From assembly GCF_000151665.1 (NCBI RefSeq), contig NW_013171865.1:216001-280000 (forward strand): a stretch of 64,000 nucleotides of DNA. The letters are read 5' to 3'. The number at the start of each line of letters is the position of its first letter. The stretch's first letter is position 1. Of the stretch, positions 1 to 11,287 are shown in pieces. This stretch comes from Blastocystis hominis (lineage: Eukaryota > Sar > Bigyra > Opalinata > Blastocystidae). Made by a program: the position numbers and the translations under genes. The notes beneath the pieces were generated by a model that saw only the letters and a program-made list of their open reading frames with translations, did not search any database and was not told the origin of the DNA.

Positions 1-1
1 C

Positions 2-714
2 ATGCTCGCCATCACACACAAGAGCGAAATGCCGCTCGACTACGCGCTCCTCGCACGCCTCACGCGCGGCGTTCTCCACTGGACCGAACCGGCAACCGCG
101 GGAATCGAGACCGTCTCCCCGGAGACCGGCGAGGAGGAGGCCGTCGAGCTTTCCCCCGTGGTTCTCGGCGAGTTGGAGGAGCTCGAGCAGCTCGAGCAGC
201 TCGAGGCTCCCGAGACTGGAGAAACTGGAGAAACTGGAGAAACGGAGAAGGATCGCGGGACACGGGAGTTTTTGGTGAAGAAACTGTCGGGATTGTTCGA
301 TGAGCTGCAGAAGCGAGTAGGAAAAGGAGAAACGGTGGTAACGGGTAGTACCCGCGGGACGTGCAGCTGTACGACATTCTGTATCTGTTCTATGAGGGAA
401 CGGAGCAGAGGGAGGCGGCGTTGGACGCGCTGATGAAGAAGATGCGGTCGAGCATGACGGGGAATTATCTGGCGAGCGAGGAGTCGGTGAAGCGCGTGCT
501 GGGCAGCTGTACGCAGCTGATGGAGTTCGTGACCGCGCACAGCATGGAGAAGAAGACGCAGGAGGTCCGGATGGTCTGTCGCAGTGTGCTGTCGCGCTGC
601 CAGCGCAACTTCAGCGCGCTGCCCGAGTTCCAGCGCCTACAAGCCCTGGTCCAAAACACGCCTACAGCCACAGCCAAAGCCACAGCCAGGGATGCAAGTG
701 CAGGCAAGGCCTAG
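2..714 (+). CDS. TTC27-like protein, C-terminal part (5' end outside window)
   Basis: The gene enters from the left edge; the ATG at 2 may be internal. One 32-nt intron (317-348, GT..TAG) joins the two frames so that QKR is followed by YPRDVQLYD, and the stop is TAG 712-714. The product is helical, with a Glu/Thr-rich insert (about residues 35-80) followed by a conserved-looking helical region. The order of helices resembles the C-terminus of the TPR protein TTC27 (a kinase-like helix pair, then a long region ending in a helical bundle), but this is a by-eye match. A TTGTTTGA octamer follows the stop. TRAP1 converges from the other strand, with its stop 95 nt away. Confidence 0.45.
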
Positions 715-808
715 AGAGAACATTTCTTGTTTGAGCCAAACACACAACCCACAATCCACTTTACTACGACTATTGCTGCTACTTCTACTTCTACTACTGC
801 TTCCTCGT

Positions 809-3091
809 CTATTGCTTCTTCTTCTCTTCGGCCGCGGCGTCCACGTTGGTCACCACTTCCTCCTTCTTCTCCTCGTTCGCAGACAGACTCACCACCTCCG
901 CCGGGAGCTTGAAGTCGCCGCCCAGCGCCGCCAGCAGCAGCGAGTTCAGACGCGGGATCATCGTACGGGAGTCGTCCATCAATCCGGCGGACACCAAGCA
1001 GTCGTCGAAGAGCTGCTCCGTCACGCACTGCGCCAGCAGCGGCTTGCTCATGCGCACCTCGTTCAGCTTCAGCATCAGGTCGTGGCGCGGATTCACCTCC
1101 AGCACCATGGGCTCCAGCGGCATGATGCCCTTCAGATCGCCGCGCGCCGCCTGCATCAGCTTCACCATGCGGCGATAGCCCGCGTTGTTGCTGTCCGTCA
1201 CGATCGCCGGCGAGCTCACCAGGCGGTGCGTCACCTTCACGTCCTTCACCTTCTCGCCCAGCGAGGTCTTCATCCACGCCGCCAGCTCCGCGGCCGCCTG
1301 CTCGCTCAGGCCCTCCGGCAGCGCGGACTTCGCGCCGTCCTCCTTCTTCGGCTCGTCCGCGGAGAGGTCGATCTCCGCGTTCTCCACCGACACGAAGCGC
1401 TTTCCCTTGAACTCGCGGACGTTCGTCATCACGAAGTCGTCCACCGGGCTGTACAGGAACAGCACCTCCAGTCCCTTCCGCTTGAACACCTCGTAGTACG
1501 GCGAGGCCTGCGCCAGCGAGCGGCTCGTGCTGTTCAGGTAGTAGATCTCCTTCTGGCTCTCCGGCATGCGCTTGATGTACTCGTCGAGCGTGGTGAGCTT
1601 GGACGCGTCGCACGCGGAGGACTCGAACATGAGGATGCTGGCGAGGTCCTGGCGATTGTCGTAGTCCTGGATCACTCCCTCCTTCAAGAAGGGATGGAAC
1701 TCGTTGAAGAACACGAGGTACTGGTCGCGCTCCTTCGTCGACTTGTCGTGCAGGAAGCGCAGGAACTTCTTCGTCAAGATCTTGCGGATCCGCTTCACCA
1801 GCAGCGAGTCCTGCATGTTCTCACGCGACAGCGAGAGCGGAATGTCCTCGCTGTCCACCACTCCGTACACAAACCGCATCCAATCTGGCAGCAGCGTCTT
1901 GCTGTGCGACTCAATCAGCACTTTGCGGCTGTACAGCGACACGCCCGGCTCCATTCGGCCCAATCCCATCTTCTCCGTCTGCATCGAGCCCACGTAGAAC
2001 AGCGCCTTCAGCGCGATCGGCGCGTCCGCAGAGAAGTGCAGGCGGAACAGCGGCGTGTCCCAACCCTGTCCCACGAAGTGGTAGAAGTCGAGATACTGCT
2101 GCTCGGTGATGCTGTTCTTGTCCATCGCCCAGATAGCGCGCACCGTGTTCACTTCCTGTCCGTTCAGACGGATCGGGTGGTTCACGAAGTTCGAGTACTT
2201 CTTGATGATGCGGTTCACCGTCTGCTCGATCGCGAATTTCTTCTGGTCCTCCTTCAGGTGCAGCACGATCGTCGTTCCGCGAGGAGCCGACGACGCCTTC
2301 GTGATTTGATAGGCGCCCGTGCCGTCCGAAGACCAGCAGTACGTTTCATTGTCCGTTGCGGAGTGGGAGAACACGTCCACGTGGTCCGCCACCATGAAAG
2401 CCGCGTAGAAACCGACACCGAAGTGGCCGATCAGAGAAGTTCCCAGATCTCCGGCCTTGCCTTCCGCTGTCGCCTTCTTCAAAAACGCCTTCGAGCCAGA
2501 GCGAGCGATCACACCCAGGTTCTCTTCCATCTCCTTCTTTGTCATACCAATACCCGTATCCTGGATCGTAATCGTTCCGTTCTTCTCATCTGTGTAAATG
2601 TGGATCTCCAGAGGGAGGTCCTTGTCATTCACAGCCACTCCGGAGACCTGCTCGTGGCGCAGCTTCTCCAGAGCATCCGAAGCATTGGAAATAAGCTCTC
2701 TCAGGAAAACCTCCTTGTCCGTGTAAATGGAGTTGGTCACAATATCGAGCAGCTGCTTCGTCTCAGCCTGGAACTCATGCTGCTCCTCGGGAGCTCCTTC
2801 CTCCTTCTTAGGAGGAACAAACTCTTCCTTCACCTTCTCCGAATCCTTCTTGTTGTCGCCCAAGTCCTTCTCGTTAAACAACATCTCAGCGGCCATTTTC
2901 TTGGCTTCTTCGGGAGATAACTCCTTCTTTGCGTTCTGGTCCGTGGTCGTTGACATAAACATGACGGGGACTCCTCTCATAGGGACGAGAAGCGATCGAC
3001 CGTAGGTGGTGACCACTCGGCGTCCCAGAGCTCTTGAACTGGAACGGACACCATTTATAACAGCAGAAAATGCACGAGTGCGAAAAGCCAT
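809..3091 (-). CDS. TRAP1: Mitochondrial Hsp90 chaperone TRAP1
   Basis: An intronless 760-residue protein and the clearest identification at the left end. Residues 1-50 form an Arg/Ser-rich presequence (MAFRTRAFSAVINGVRSSSR) suited to import into the mitochondrion-related organelle. A charged linker leads to the GHKL ATPase domain, which starts with FQAET at about 107. It contains the RELISNASDA helix (131-140) and the ATP-binding DTGIGM motif (about 178-183), followed by the middle and dimerisation domains. There is no KDEL and no MEEVD, which argues against the ER and cytosolic paralogues; the C-terminus is Lys-rich. The frame is open further upstream, but the ATG at 3091 is the first that gives a proper targeting peptide. 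TRAP1 is an ATP-driven chaperone of organellar proteins. Confidence 0.93.
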   Translation of the reverse strand: MAFRTRAFSAVINGVRSSSRALGRRVVTTYGRSLLVPMRGVPVMFMSTTTDQNAKKELSPEEAKKMAAEMLFNEKDLGDNKKDSEKVKEEFVPPKKEEGAPEEQHEFQAETKQLLDIVTNSIYTDKEVFLRELISNASDALEKLRHEQVSGVAVNDKDLPLEIHIYTDEKNGTITIQDTGIGMTKKEMEENLGVIARSGSKAFLKKATAEGKAGDLGTSLIGHFGVGFYAAFMVADHVDVFSHSATDNETYCWSSDGTGAYQITKASSAPRGTTIVLHLKEDQKKFAIEQTVNRIIKKYSNFVNHPIRLNGQEVNTVRAIWAMDKNSITEQQYLDFYHFVGQGWDTPLFRLHFSADAPIALKALFYVGSMQTEKMGLGRMEPGVSLYSRKVLIESHSKTLLPDWMRFVYGVVDSEDIPLSLSRENMQDSLLVKRIRKILTKKFLRFLHDKSTKERDQYLVFFNEFHPFLKEGVIQDYDNRQDLASILMFESSACDASKLTTLDEYIKRMPESQKEIYYLNSTSRSLAQASPYYEVFKRKGLEVLFLYSPVDDFVMTNVREFKGKRFVSVENAEIDLSADEPKKEDGAKSALPEGLSEQAAAELAAWMKTSLGEKVKDVKVTHRLVSSPAIVTDSNNAGYRRMVKLMQAARGDLKGIMPLEPMVLEVNPRHDLMLKLNEVRMSKPLLAQCVTEQLFDDCLVSAGLMDDSRTMIPRLNSLLLAALGGDFKLPAEVVSLSANEEKKEEVVTNVDAAAEEKKKQ

Positions 3092-3421
3092 AGTAAATAG
3101 AGAAAAGCGTACAACCAATTCGATTATGAAAAACAAACGTAGAAACGGGGAAGCGACCCTTTGGAAAAACATCAAACATTCCGAGTTCCACAGAGAGGAA
3201 TCGGACGCATTGAGAACTTTGCAGCACGATACGAGATATTCGTTCAAACGATTTTGGATCTTCGAAAGGAAGGTCGATGTGACAGTCATTCCACCAAACA
3301 ATAGAACTCGGCTTTTGTAATAGGTTGCACCTGGTACCACATAAGCTATGCTGTCCTGTACGGATTTGACACAACTTGTAACTTCTCATAAAAACTCTTT
3401 TATTGTAAGTCTTCCCATTCC
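3092..3421. other. Divergent intergenic region between TRAP1 and the acyltransferase gene
   Basis: About 330 bases separate the TRAP1 start (minus strand) from the acyltransferase start (plus strand), so both promoters must lie here. The reading frame remains open upstream of TRAP1 on the minus strand, but the peptide is Cys/Arg-rich and unlike the family. I see no RNA gene or repeat. Confidence 0.4.
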
Positions 3422-4881
3422 ATGAGAATTGTAGTTACAAATCCTAGCTATGCTAACTCATAGGGTGTGTTGATCCGTTTTCTGATTGTTGGTATTGTTG
3501 CACTGGTGACTGTTATCATTCAATACAGTCTCTTCATTCTGTGCCATCTCCTACGCCCGATTATTGGAAAGAGAGGAGTTCAATATGGGTTGTCATTCCT
3601 CATGGTATCTTGTATGTACGATGAGATATCGTCTAGGGAACCTACCTCCGCTTTGTCCGTTTCTTTATTTCGGATTTTAAAGTGATTCTTACAGGAGATG
3701 TGGATATGATTGAGAAGACAACGTTCAACCGATGTGTCTACATTCAAAACCACCAAACGGAGTTGGATTGGCTGTTTATGTGCTACTTTCTTCAAATGTT
3801 CGATCGAGAGAACGACTTCTCTGCCATCATGAAGAGCAGCATTTCGTAAGTTTATTTTTTAACCAATACCCCTCATGTTCTAGCAAAGTTCCTGCGTTTG
3901 GCCCCATCGTCCAGGAGCTCAATATGTGTCTCTTGGACCGCGATTGGAAGCGGGACCAGAAGAACTTCGCCCAGTTCCTCGAGCAATTCGAGCACCACCC
4001 TCGTCCGGTGTGCGTTTTCCTCTGTCCTGAAGGCACCACAATCACGCAAGGTTAGGTTTTCTTAATTTGTTTCGAACGCATAGCATCGCTCGACCGCTCG
4101 CAGCAATTCGCAAGACGCGCCGGCCGTCCGGTCTTCGACGTTTTCTCTTCTCGATTGCATGCATGCCTAGCACGTCCTGCTGCCTCGCTCGACCGGGCTC
4201 GCGTTCATCATCCAGCAAATCCGCGAGTGGGAGAAGGAAAGCGGAGAGACGGTCTACCTGTACGACACGACGATGCAGTTCGAAGGCTTCACCGGCGAAG
4301 TGAGCGGCGATCACTACGAGCGCGTGGTGGATGTGAACTTTCCCGACTTGGATAACTGCTTTTTCTGGGTAGGGGAGGAGCGAGGAGGTGAGAGATAGCG
4401 AGTGCCGGTGCAGTGCCACATGCATGTGAAGGTGGTTCCGCTTACGAAGATCGTGAGCGAGGAGGCGACGAGTTTGGAGGCGATCTCGAAGGAGGTGCAG
4501 GACTGGCTGGACGCGTCGTGGACGGAGAAGGAGAAGCAGATGAAGTACTTCGCGAAGCATCAGACGTTCGATGAATCGTGGAATGCGAATCGAGTGAGCG
4601 ATGGAGAGAGAAATGAGGGATAGAAAGTGGAGCTGTTCGATTGGACGCATCGACTCAAAGACTCGATTCGATGGGTTGCTGTAGGTGTTGTGTCCCTCGC
4701 CATCGATACTGCCGTTGTTTCGCTCATCATCAAGGCGATTCGGTTCCTTCGAACCGGTCTTTCTCTTGTTTCTTGCATCAAACACATCACTTTCTCTCAG
4801 TACCCTCACACAGCTTCTCCATCCTTCACACATTGCACCACTTCTGCAGAGCCTCCATCGCGCTCGCAGGGATCGCGCTGA
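3422..4881 (+). CDS. Lysophospholipid acyltransferase (AGPAT/LPLAT, PlsC family)
   Basis: Transfers an acyl chain to a lysophospholipid such as lysophosphatidic acid at a membrane. Seven introns of 30-38 nt (3431-3463, 3605-3636, 3846-3883, 4051-4083, 4140-4170, 4369-4398, 4594-4623) give a 410-residue frame to the first encoded stop. An N-terminal membrane segment is followed by the PlsC blocks: NHQTELDW (the catalytic HX4D motif), then LCPEGT (block III) and a VLLPRSTG stretch, as in the AGPAT3/4/5-LCLAT1 branch. A second hydrophobic segment lies near the C-terminus. The encoded stop at 4881 overlaps the 3' end of the convergent RING-MORN-LRR gene. A stop made by polyadenylation near T4762, just before a TTGTTTCTT stretch, is possible and would shorten the tail. 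Confidence 0.85.
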
Positions 4882-7763
4882 ACTCCATCTTCGACTTTGG
4901 CTTATTGCGCAGAGGGCAGCGATAAAGCACAGTCTGCAGATTGGGACATCGGGACACCTCGATCTCCTGGAGCGTCATGAAGTTTCCATTTTCCAGCTTC
5001 AGGGACCGCAGCGACGCGTTGTCCCGAAGCAAAAGACACTGCGACTTCTCAAACGACCCCATGCCCAGCTCGATATCCTCCAGATTCGGACAGTCTAGAG
5101 AGTGAATGACAGCGTCGATTCGTACTGAGAATGATGAATCCGCGCGTGGATTGGAAGCACATCCTCGCAATGCGGATATGCTTCAAACTCGGCAAATCTG
5201 AGTCTCGTAAGAGTTGACCAATCCCTACTGTAGAACTCGCAGTTCTGCACCATCTTCATGCACCTCTCGCTGATGATGATCTCCTCCAGACTGCCAAGAT
5301 CTACCGATGAGAGCGAAAAAGCAAAAAAAAAACTCGCCAGCTTGAACGAATTCGACATTTGTGGGAAACTATTCGGCTCCAGAACCAGCTTTGAGAAATC
5401 GAAGCAGTCTATCGCTCAATCCCTTCCAGCTCTCCAAACCCTTCAACGTAAAATCCCTGATCATCTTGGTGAAGTACTTGGAGAAGCGAAGCACTTCGAA
5501 GCCCGTGCAATCTACACTCAAATTTCCTAACCACACGAACGATCCAGTACGACTTCGTTCAGCGATCCAGAGGCCGTCACGCTCTCGATAAAGTTCGCGT
5601 TTTCAAAATAGCAGTCTGCTCGTTAGGGTCTTTCGCTTCCTCTTCTTCCTACTGTGCAAAATGAGCGCCGACACCGCAGCGATCTTCAAATCCGTTCTAA
5701 ACAGATTGTTGATGCGCAGATCCGACAGATACAGCTTGTTCAGCATGTTCAGTCGCTGGCACAGCCACGACACCGACTCGAAATCGATCGGTCCCACTCC
5801 CAGCCCGTTTCCATTCCCATACAGACAAAGAACCTGAATGCTTTCCACCGAGGACAGCAAGAAATAGCCCCGACGCGCTTCGAATCTCTGCATGGCTTGG
5901 AAGACTTCCTGATCCACGTCTACGCCTCATTCTCTCGCTCCATCCCGACAGATCCGCACAGTCTGATGCGGGTTATCCGCCTTCATGAAGATCTGGTCGC
6001 ACGCGGATCGGATCGACACCACGTTCTGCAGGTCGTAATATTTCTTGTCGTACTTCGGGTGTAGCGGGGAGTCCTCGTAGTCCAGCGCCACATACACGAG
6101 ATCCTTCTCCTCTCTGTTCCCCATGTTGTATTGGCACAGCCTGGCCACGTTCGGGCCCAAAAACTCGTACGCCGTGCCCGTCTTCATGTTGTTAACGTAC
6201 GATCCCTTGAAGATCAGACCGCCCATCCCGTTCCGGATCTCCGCCGGACCCTGCTTCTTCCCGGCTATATACTCGGATTTGCTCCGAATCTTGCCGTCAT
6301 TGAAGAACTCCGTGCTCCGCCCGTTCAGCTTGTCGTCCACGAAGTGGTCCTCGCGCAGCCGCAGCCGCTCGTTGTACAGAAAGAACGTGCCCTCCTTCTT
6401 CCCCTGCTCGAACATGCCCTCATAGCAGTCCTGATTCTCCGAGTACAGACGACCCCTCCCGTGGTACTGTCGCTTGTAGTAGCAGCCATCGTACAGCAGG
6501 TGCCCCGACCGCAGGTACGCCTTGCCTCGCACGCACGTGACCTTGTCGCCCGACCGGATCACTTCCAGCATGCACTCGTCCGGCTTCCGCTCGTGGTCCA
6601 GCCACTGGTTGTTGTAATAGTGCTCGAAGAACAGATAGATGTTGTCCGGGTTGTTGTGGTCCTTCTCCAGCTGCTCCAAGTGGTACTTCAGCAGCGCCAG
6701 CGTCTCATGGAAGCCGTTCCGCGGCAGATTGTAGAGGTAGTTCACGATACGCGCGCTCACCTAGGCTCACAAGAGGGCGGCGAGGGTACTTCGCTGGGGA
6801 AGAGGCAGAGCAGATCGAGGATCTCGCTGATTCCCCGGTAGTTGTCCGTTCCCGCGAGAATCTTCAGCAGGCGCTACGCTGGAGTGGAAAGGAGGGGCCT
6901 ACGCCGATGTCGATTTCGCGCGATCGGCGCTCCAGGTTGTGAATGAGCTCGACGTTCTCGTCGTCCATGTAGGTCACGAAGGTGATCGTGCGATGCATGT
7001 CCTACCGCTCAGACCTCTCTCTGCTTGCAGTACCTTGACCGAAATCGTGCCGGGAATCTTATCCACCAGAACTTGCTGCCCCTCGGTCAGCTGGAAATAA
7101 GAAAAAAGGCGACTGATATAAATACCTTGTGATCCAGGTTAGTGAGCACGACGGTGTTCTTGACAATGCTACGGAAACTTTCAGCATCGAAGAAGTCGGT
7201 ACGAAGAATCTTATCAAACACTTCCTAAAGCTAAAAGGAAAGAGATGGACTCGACATAGGATTCATCACAGATCGAATTTAGCACATCTAGCATATCACG
7301 AATAATCTACAACTATTAGCATAGAAAGGAAAAAAGAAACAGGATGAATGTATTTAAGCTCTTTTTTTGTAATTTCATAAACCTATATATATAAAACACG
7401 ATGATTATAACAACCTCATGACTTCGAGTGGCATAATCAACAATAATACTGCAAATTTTCTAGATGTGACAAAAAATGAATGAAAGTACGTCACAATTAA
7501 CTACATTACTAAATTGGACTCCACAAACTGGGCAAAGTCTACAATAATACTTTAAAACAAAACAAACTTATTTGGACACTCCTCTATGCATGGCCGGCAA
7601 AAGGAGTGGCAACAATTATTTAAAAAGACCCGATCATCGGGTTTATCATAACAAATCTCTGCAACATTACATCCAACTAACACATATAAATACGGCAGTC
7701 CTCTAAGCAGCCGATAATCCTTCTTGCAAGTTCTTCAATATAAACTTTCTTAATCGCAGCCAT
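4826..7763 (-). CDS. RING finger-MORN-leucine-rich-repeat protein (predicted ubiquitin ligase)
   Basis: Seventeen small introns (29-41 nt) assemble into one 795-residue protein; the summed exon length is an exact multiple of three. Residues 23-55 are a complete RING-HC finger: C23-x2-C26-x12-C39-x-H41-x2-C44-x2-C47-x4-C52-x2-C55. A helical region follows (about 60-290). Next come MORN-type repeats (Y.G.. and G.G..Y patterns, about 340-520) and a C-terminal array of BspA-like leucine-rich repeats with units such as NLGSLEEIII and NCPNLEDIEL. In the LRR part, introns sit in phase 1 just before each N/D-L/C-P..L unit. The inferred role is ubiquitin transfer to a target bound by the LRRs, with MORN repeats possibly contacting membrane lipid. 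No TM segment was seen. It starts 128 bp from the divergent PWWP gene. The fusion is unusual, so function is inference. Confidence 0.8.
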
Positions 7764-7891
7764 TTTATAGTATAAATTTTACTGAGAAGAATCTGAAGGA
7801 ATTTGGGTATTGCGGTAATCGGGCATTATATTGGCTGTTCTTCAATTGTTGTTAAGTTATTTATCTTGATAATAGATTATCGCAAATATTC

Positions 7892-9778
7892 ATGAAACAA
7901 AGATCGGATACTAGTGACACCAGTATTACCTGTGCTACTAGTGAAGATCTTGATGACGAATTGTTTCTATCGATTATGAAAGAAGTGACATCAATTACAC
8001 TTTGTTATTGGTAGGAAAACCATAGTATCCACGATAAAAGGGAAAATGATGTCAAAGTTTCCTATCCGGAGGATGACATTGACTTTGAAAACGAAAAGAC
8101 ATGTAAGCAAAGGAAGAAAAAACAAAAGTCTTCAGATCTTTCTCAAGAAGTTCACCGTGGAACGATTGTTTATCAGCCTGACAAATACGCAGAAGAAATT
8201 GAAGAAAGAGTAGTAGTAGAGAGTAATATGCCATGTAGAGATTAATGGAGATAATAAGAGAGGGAAATGATCTAATTTGGGCGGATGTTCGGAATGTATT
8301 TCTTATTCAGTCGAGAATTCGTTTGTGGTGGCCAGGACGTGTATCTTCTCTATTATCCGGTATTTCTCTAGGTGCTGAGCGATTACGAAGTAAATCTATT
8401 AGATCCGCAGGATCGAGAGCATCCAATCCAGTTTGAGAAAGACTATTCTTATGTAGAGCTATTTGGATATCGAAGAAATTTCCGTTACTATCCGTATCTA
8501 CCTATTACATTTTATTTTATCTAGTGTTCAAATCCAGAAAAACTTCATTGTGTCCTACTGTGGCAATTATATGGAGGATGAAAGTGGAAAATCGGCCAAA
8601 GCACTGGAAACGAGCTCACAATCATTAGGACAGTTGTCTCAGTACTGGAAGGAGGGAATGCGACTGTTGAAGAAAGTGACGAAATGAAGGATTTGAGAGA
8701 TAGATCGAAAAGGAAAAGGGTATTGATCCCTTTCAGCAAAGCGCGTTGGCCAAGTTTGAGAAGCCGATCTGCATGACAGAACGAAAGAAGCAAACAAAAA
8801 AGAACACAAAGAAAGGGAAAAGGGAGCATGAAGACGAACCCAAAATAGACGGTAGAAATGTAGCAAGCAGCATTTCGAATATGAATAATGAGCACACAGA
8901 GACGGATACACAAATAGAAACAAACACGCAGGAAGATCGAAAGACGGACGGAGGGTTTGAGAGAAATATACAAGCAGATGGGGAGTTGCGAACAGGCACA
9001 CAAGCAGATGAGGAGTTGCGAACAGGCACACAAGCAGATGGGGAATTACGAGCCGACACACAAACAAACATGGAGATCCAAATGGTGGACCCACAGGCTC
9101 TGAAGCAAAAACGGTCCGACTATCGACAGATCCTCCATCAAGTGAACCGAACATGATTAAATCGATTGTAGAACACGATCACAGCATATGCAGGAGATGT
9201 CAAGGAAGAAATCCATGCCGGAGATCTGATTTGCTATTACTACAAACCAGTTTGTTCGTCCCTACGAGCTGATGAATAGTTCGGAGCAGCAGGCAATCCC
9301 AAAGCGCTTGTGACGACATATGTGCTCTCTGTGTACCAGGAGTACGGCCAGTCCAAACTACGACTTGAAAATGGTCATGTTCTGCTCGGCGATACACAAG
9401 TACGACGGGTAAGGAATGAGGCGCAGGAAGAAATCGAGAATCGTGGTAAGGATTGGTGGCTCTGCTGAGAGCGCAGGGACCTTTGGGACCTTTAAGAGTT
9501 TGAGTGAATATGTACTCATTCCAGGAGAAATGAAGAAGGAGAATGCAGAAGCGATGTGTCTGTATACACTTGATCATTTAAGAAAGGATTTGATGAAGGT
9601 TGGGGATGAGGTTGCGTTTGTGTTATTCTAGATTAAAGAAGTGTACGATGATGGAGTTGATGGGTTAAATGGGATGAACAGCACTTCAAAGAAAACAACG
9701 GATTTCATCAAATCACAAAAAAAGATTAAACATTTGTGTAACAAAAAAGAAAAGACGACAAAGAAATGGTATGTTTGA
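7892..9778 (+). CDS. PWWP-domain chromatin-associated protein
   Basis: Ten introns (24-33 nt) yield about 527 residues. The PWWP fold is recognisable in the N-terminal third: GNDLIWAD joined to a WWPGRV motif, then LSDYEVNLLDPQ and LFGYRRNF, matching the aromatic cage region that reads methylated histone H3 in this family. The intron inside the PWWP (8287-8310) would be only 24 nt; removing it gives the normal spacing between DLIWA and WWPGRV, but retention is also in frame. The middle is Lys/Glu-rich and holds three 10-residue tandem repeats (8971-9060). The last exon reaches TGG TA at 9771, followed at once by TGTTTGAT; cleavage there would make TAA, otherwise TGA 9776-9778 is used. The convergent MORN-LRR gene ends at 9779. 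Confidence 0.75.
8971..9060 (+). repeat. Three 30-nt in-frame tandem repeats in the PWWP gene
   Basis: Units at 8971-9000, 9001-9030 and 9031-9060 all begin CAAGCAGATG and encode QADGELRTGT-like decapeptides. Units one and two differ by one base and the third is more diverged. This looks like a minisatellite in a disordered linker. Confidence 0.9.
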
Positions 9779-11252
9779 TTAGTACACATGTTCATTTCCT
9801 CGTGATATTGCGTTCGCTAGTACATCCGCATTCAATTGCATAATGGACGAGACACCAACAAACGAGGAGTCGCTTATAATAACACTTTCAGGTTTCAGAG
9901 ATGATAGATTTTCCAGATGGATCGGATTCATTCTGTAAAAACTGTAAGAATCAGAAAGAAACGACTTCAACTGAGGCAAATCTTGGATGTCAAGCTATGC
10001 AATGCGATGCACATACCTTTCAGTTCGAGACTCCGACTTTCAATACACTCTTTCACACTGTGACTATCAGCATTTTCTTCAGAAGACTTCCAAAAGCACA
10101 TGCTGGACACTACGATATCGGATAAACTCTCCAGGTCTATGCGTAAATGTGCGGAAAGCATCTCGGACTCCAGATCAAAACCTTTCTACCCTTAAAGAAA
10201 CTTGAAAACGCGAATTCGAGTGAGGTCAAGCAGGGACAATCTAAAAATTTATCTATTTCTACACCTACTCTACCTCGTAAAACAAATTCTTCAGCGTTAT
10301 TAAAGCTGAATTCTCCAAGCAGAAGAGTCATCAACGAGGAGCAGCTCGAAATACAAACAGATTTGGTTCTTCGTAAGCAGTATGCACCTATTTCCACCAC
10401 TCGCAGAGATTTGCAGTTTTGAAATCGTACAGATCCGTTTACTCCCTTGTCAACATACTCGCTGCAGCAGCTCCGATCTAACAGAGTAACTCTGTTTATA
10501 GAGTTCTGTCCAATCGCAACAATCGATCGGATCCTTGGAAGCGACTTCTCTGTACATCGTAGCTCACACAGACATGGAAACAGGTTTAAATCCAATGTTT
10601 CGATCTCCAGTTCGGGTTCTATTACCAGTGAAGTGATTTGGTTACAAATCAGCTGCACTTCTGGTTTCACAACCAATTCAAGAGCCTGATATGGAAAAGC
10701 GCCTTGATGAATAATATGTCCCTCACGTGAATAGCTTGTGCCAAACCCGATACACTCATCATTTACAAATGTGCCTTGATAGTATGGAGTGCCAAGTTCT
10801 GGGTAATACTGGATCCCATACCCCATCTTCTTCCCATGGAACATAAAGCCTTCATATTCTAAATTACCATACTTGTCATACAATCTTCCCCAACCCTCAA
10901 AGCCGTCACTATCGACGCTTCCCTCCCATCTCTCTCCATGACTGCTAATGTCAAATATAACAAATTCAGAAGGGATAGAATGTTCCTTTGTGATCACATC
11001 GTTTTCTACAGAGAAAATCTTATCGATTTGACCATTCACAAGGTTCAATAGTAGCATATATCCATGGATATGGGCTTGTATGCAACATAGAATACAGTAA
11101 TGCAAATCGTCAACTTTTTTAACCAAATACCCAACAGGCCGAATTCCTCTATCCAAATTGCAATGTGTATGCTCCCATTCCAGCTGGATCTTATTCCCAA
11201 CCATCAGGTTGGTGTACGTTTCGTAGTTTCCATCTAAAAGCATGTACTCCAT
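9779..11252 (-). CDS. MORN-LRR family protein without RING or TM segment
   Basis: A 457-residue protein with three introns (33, 32 and 35 nt), all phase 1 at LRR boundaries; the last ends in AAG instead of TAG. The N-terminal part is a degenerate domain. MORN-like repeats follow at about 110-190 (YEGFMFHGKKMG and YYQGTFVNDECIG), then BspA-like LRRs with units such as CPCLTSLEFAF and LPQLKSFLSDS. It is a paralogue of the RING-MORN-LRR gene and of the giant gene, but it begins directly at the MORN part. The ATG at 11252 lies only about 36 nt downstream of the ABCA transporter's last codon on the same strand, so its promoter must overlap the end of that gene. Function unknown; a binding or scaffold role is inferred. 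Confidence 0.75.
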
Positions 11253-11276
11253 CCGTCGTTAAAAATTCACATATAA

Positions 11277-11284
11277 AACAAACA
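11277..11284 (-). terminator. Polyadenylation octamer of the ABCA gene
   Basis: TGTTTGTT on the minus strand, starting four bases after the codon TAT that would become the stop. It is the most direct case in the window of a stop made by poly(A) addition. Confidence 0.8.
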
Positions 11285-11287
11285 AAA

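Noticed and set aside
584-2920. A 778-codon open frame on the plus strand opposite TRAP1
   Set aside because: Composition is dominated by Arg, His and Leu, as expected from the reverse complement of a G/C-ending coding gene. TRAP1 on the other strand matches its family throughout.
3092-3340. Intron-containing 5' exon for the acyltransferase further upstream
   Set aside because: ATG at 3422 followed by a 33-nt intron already gives a typical start; nothing upstream adds a signal peptide.
2886-3389. Extension of TRAP1 upstream of 3091, or a separate frame there
   Set aside because: The added residues do not resemble Hsp90. The ATG at 3091 gives a normal presequence.
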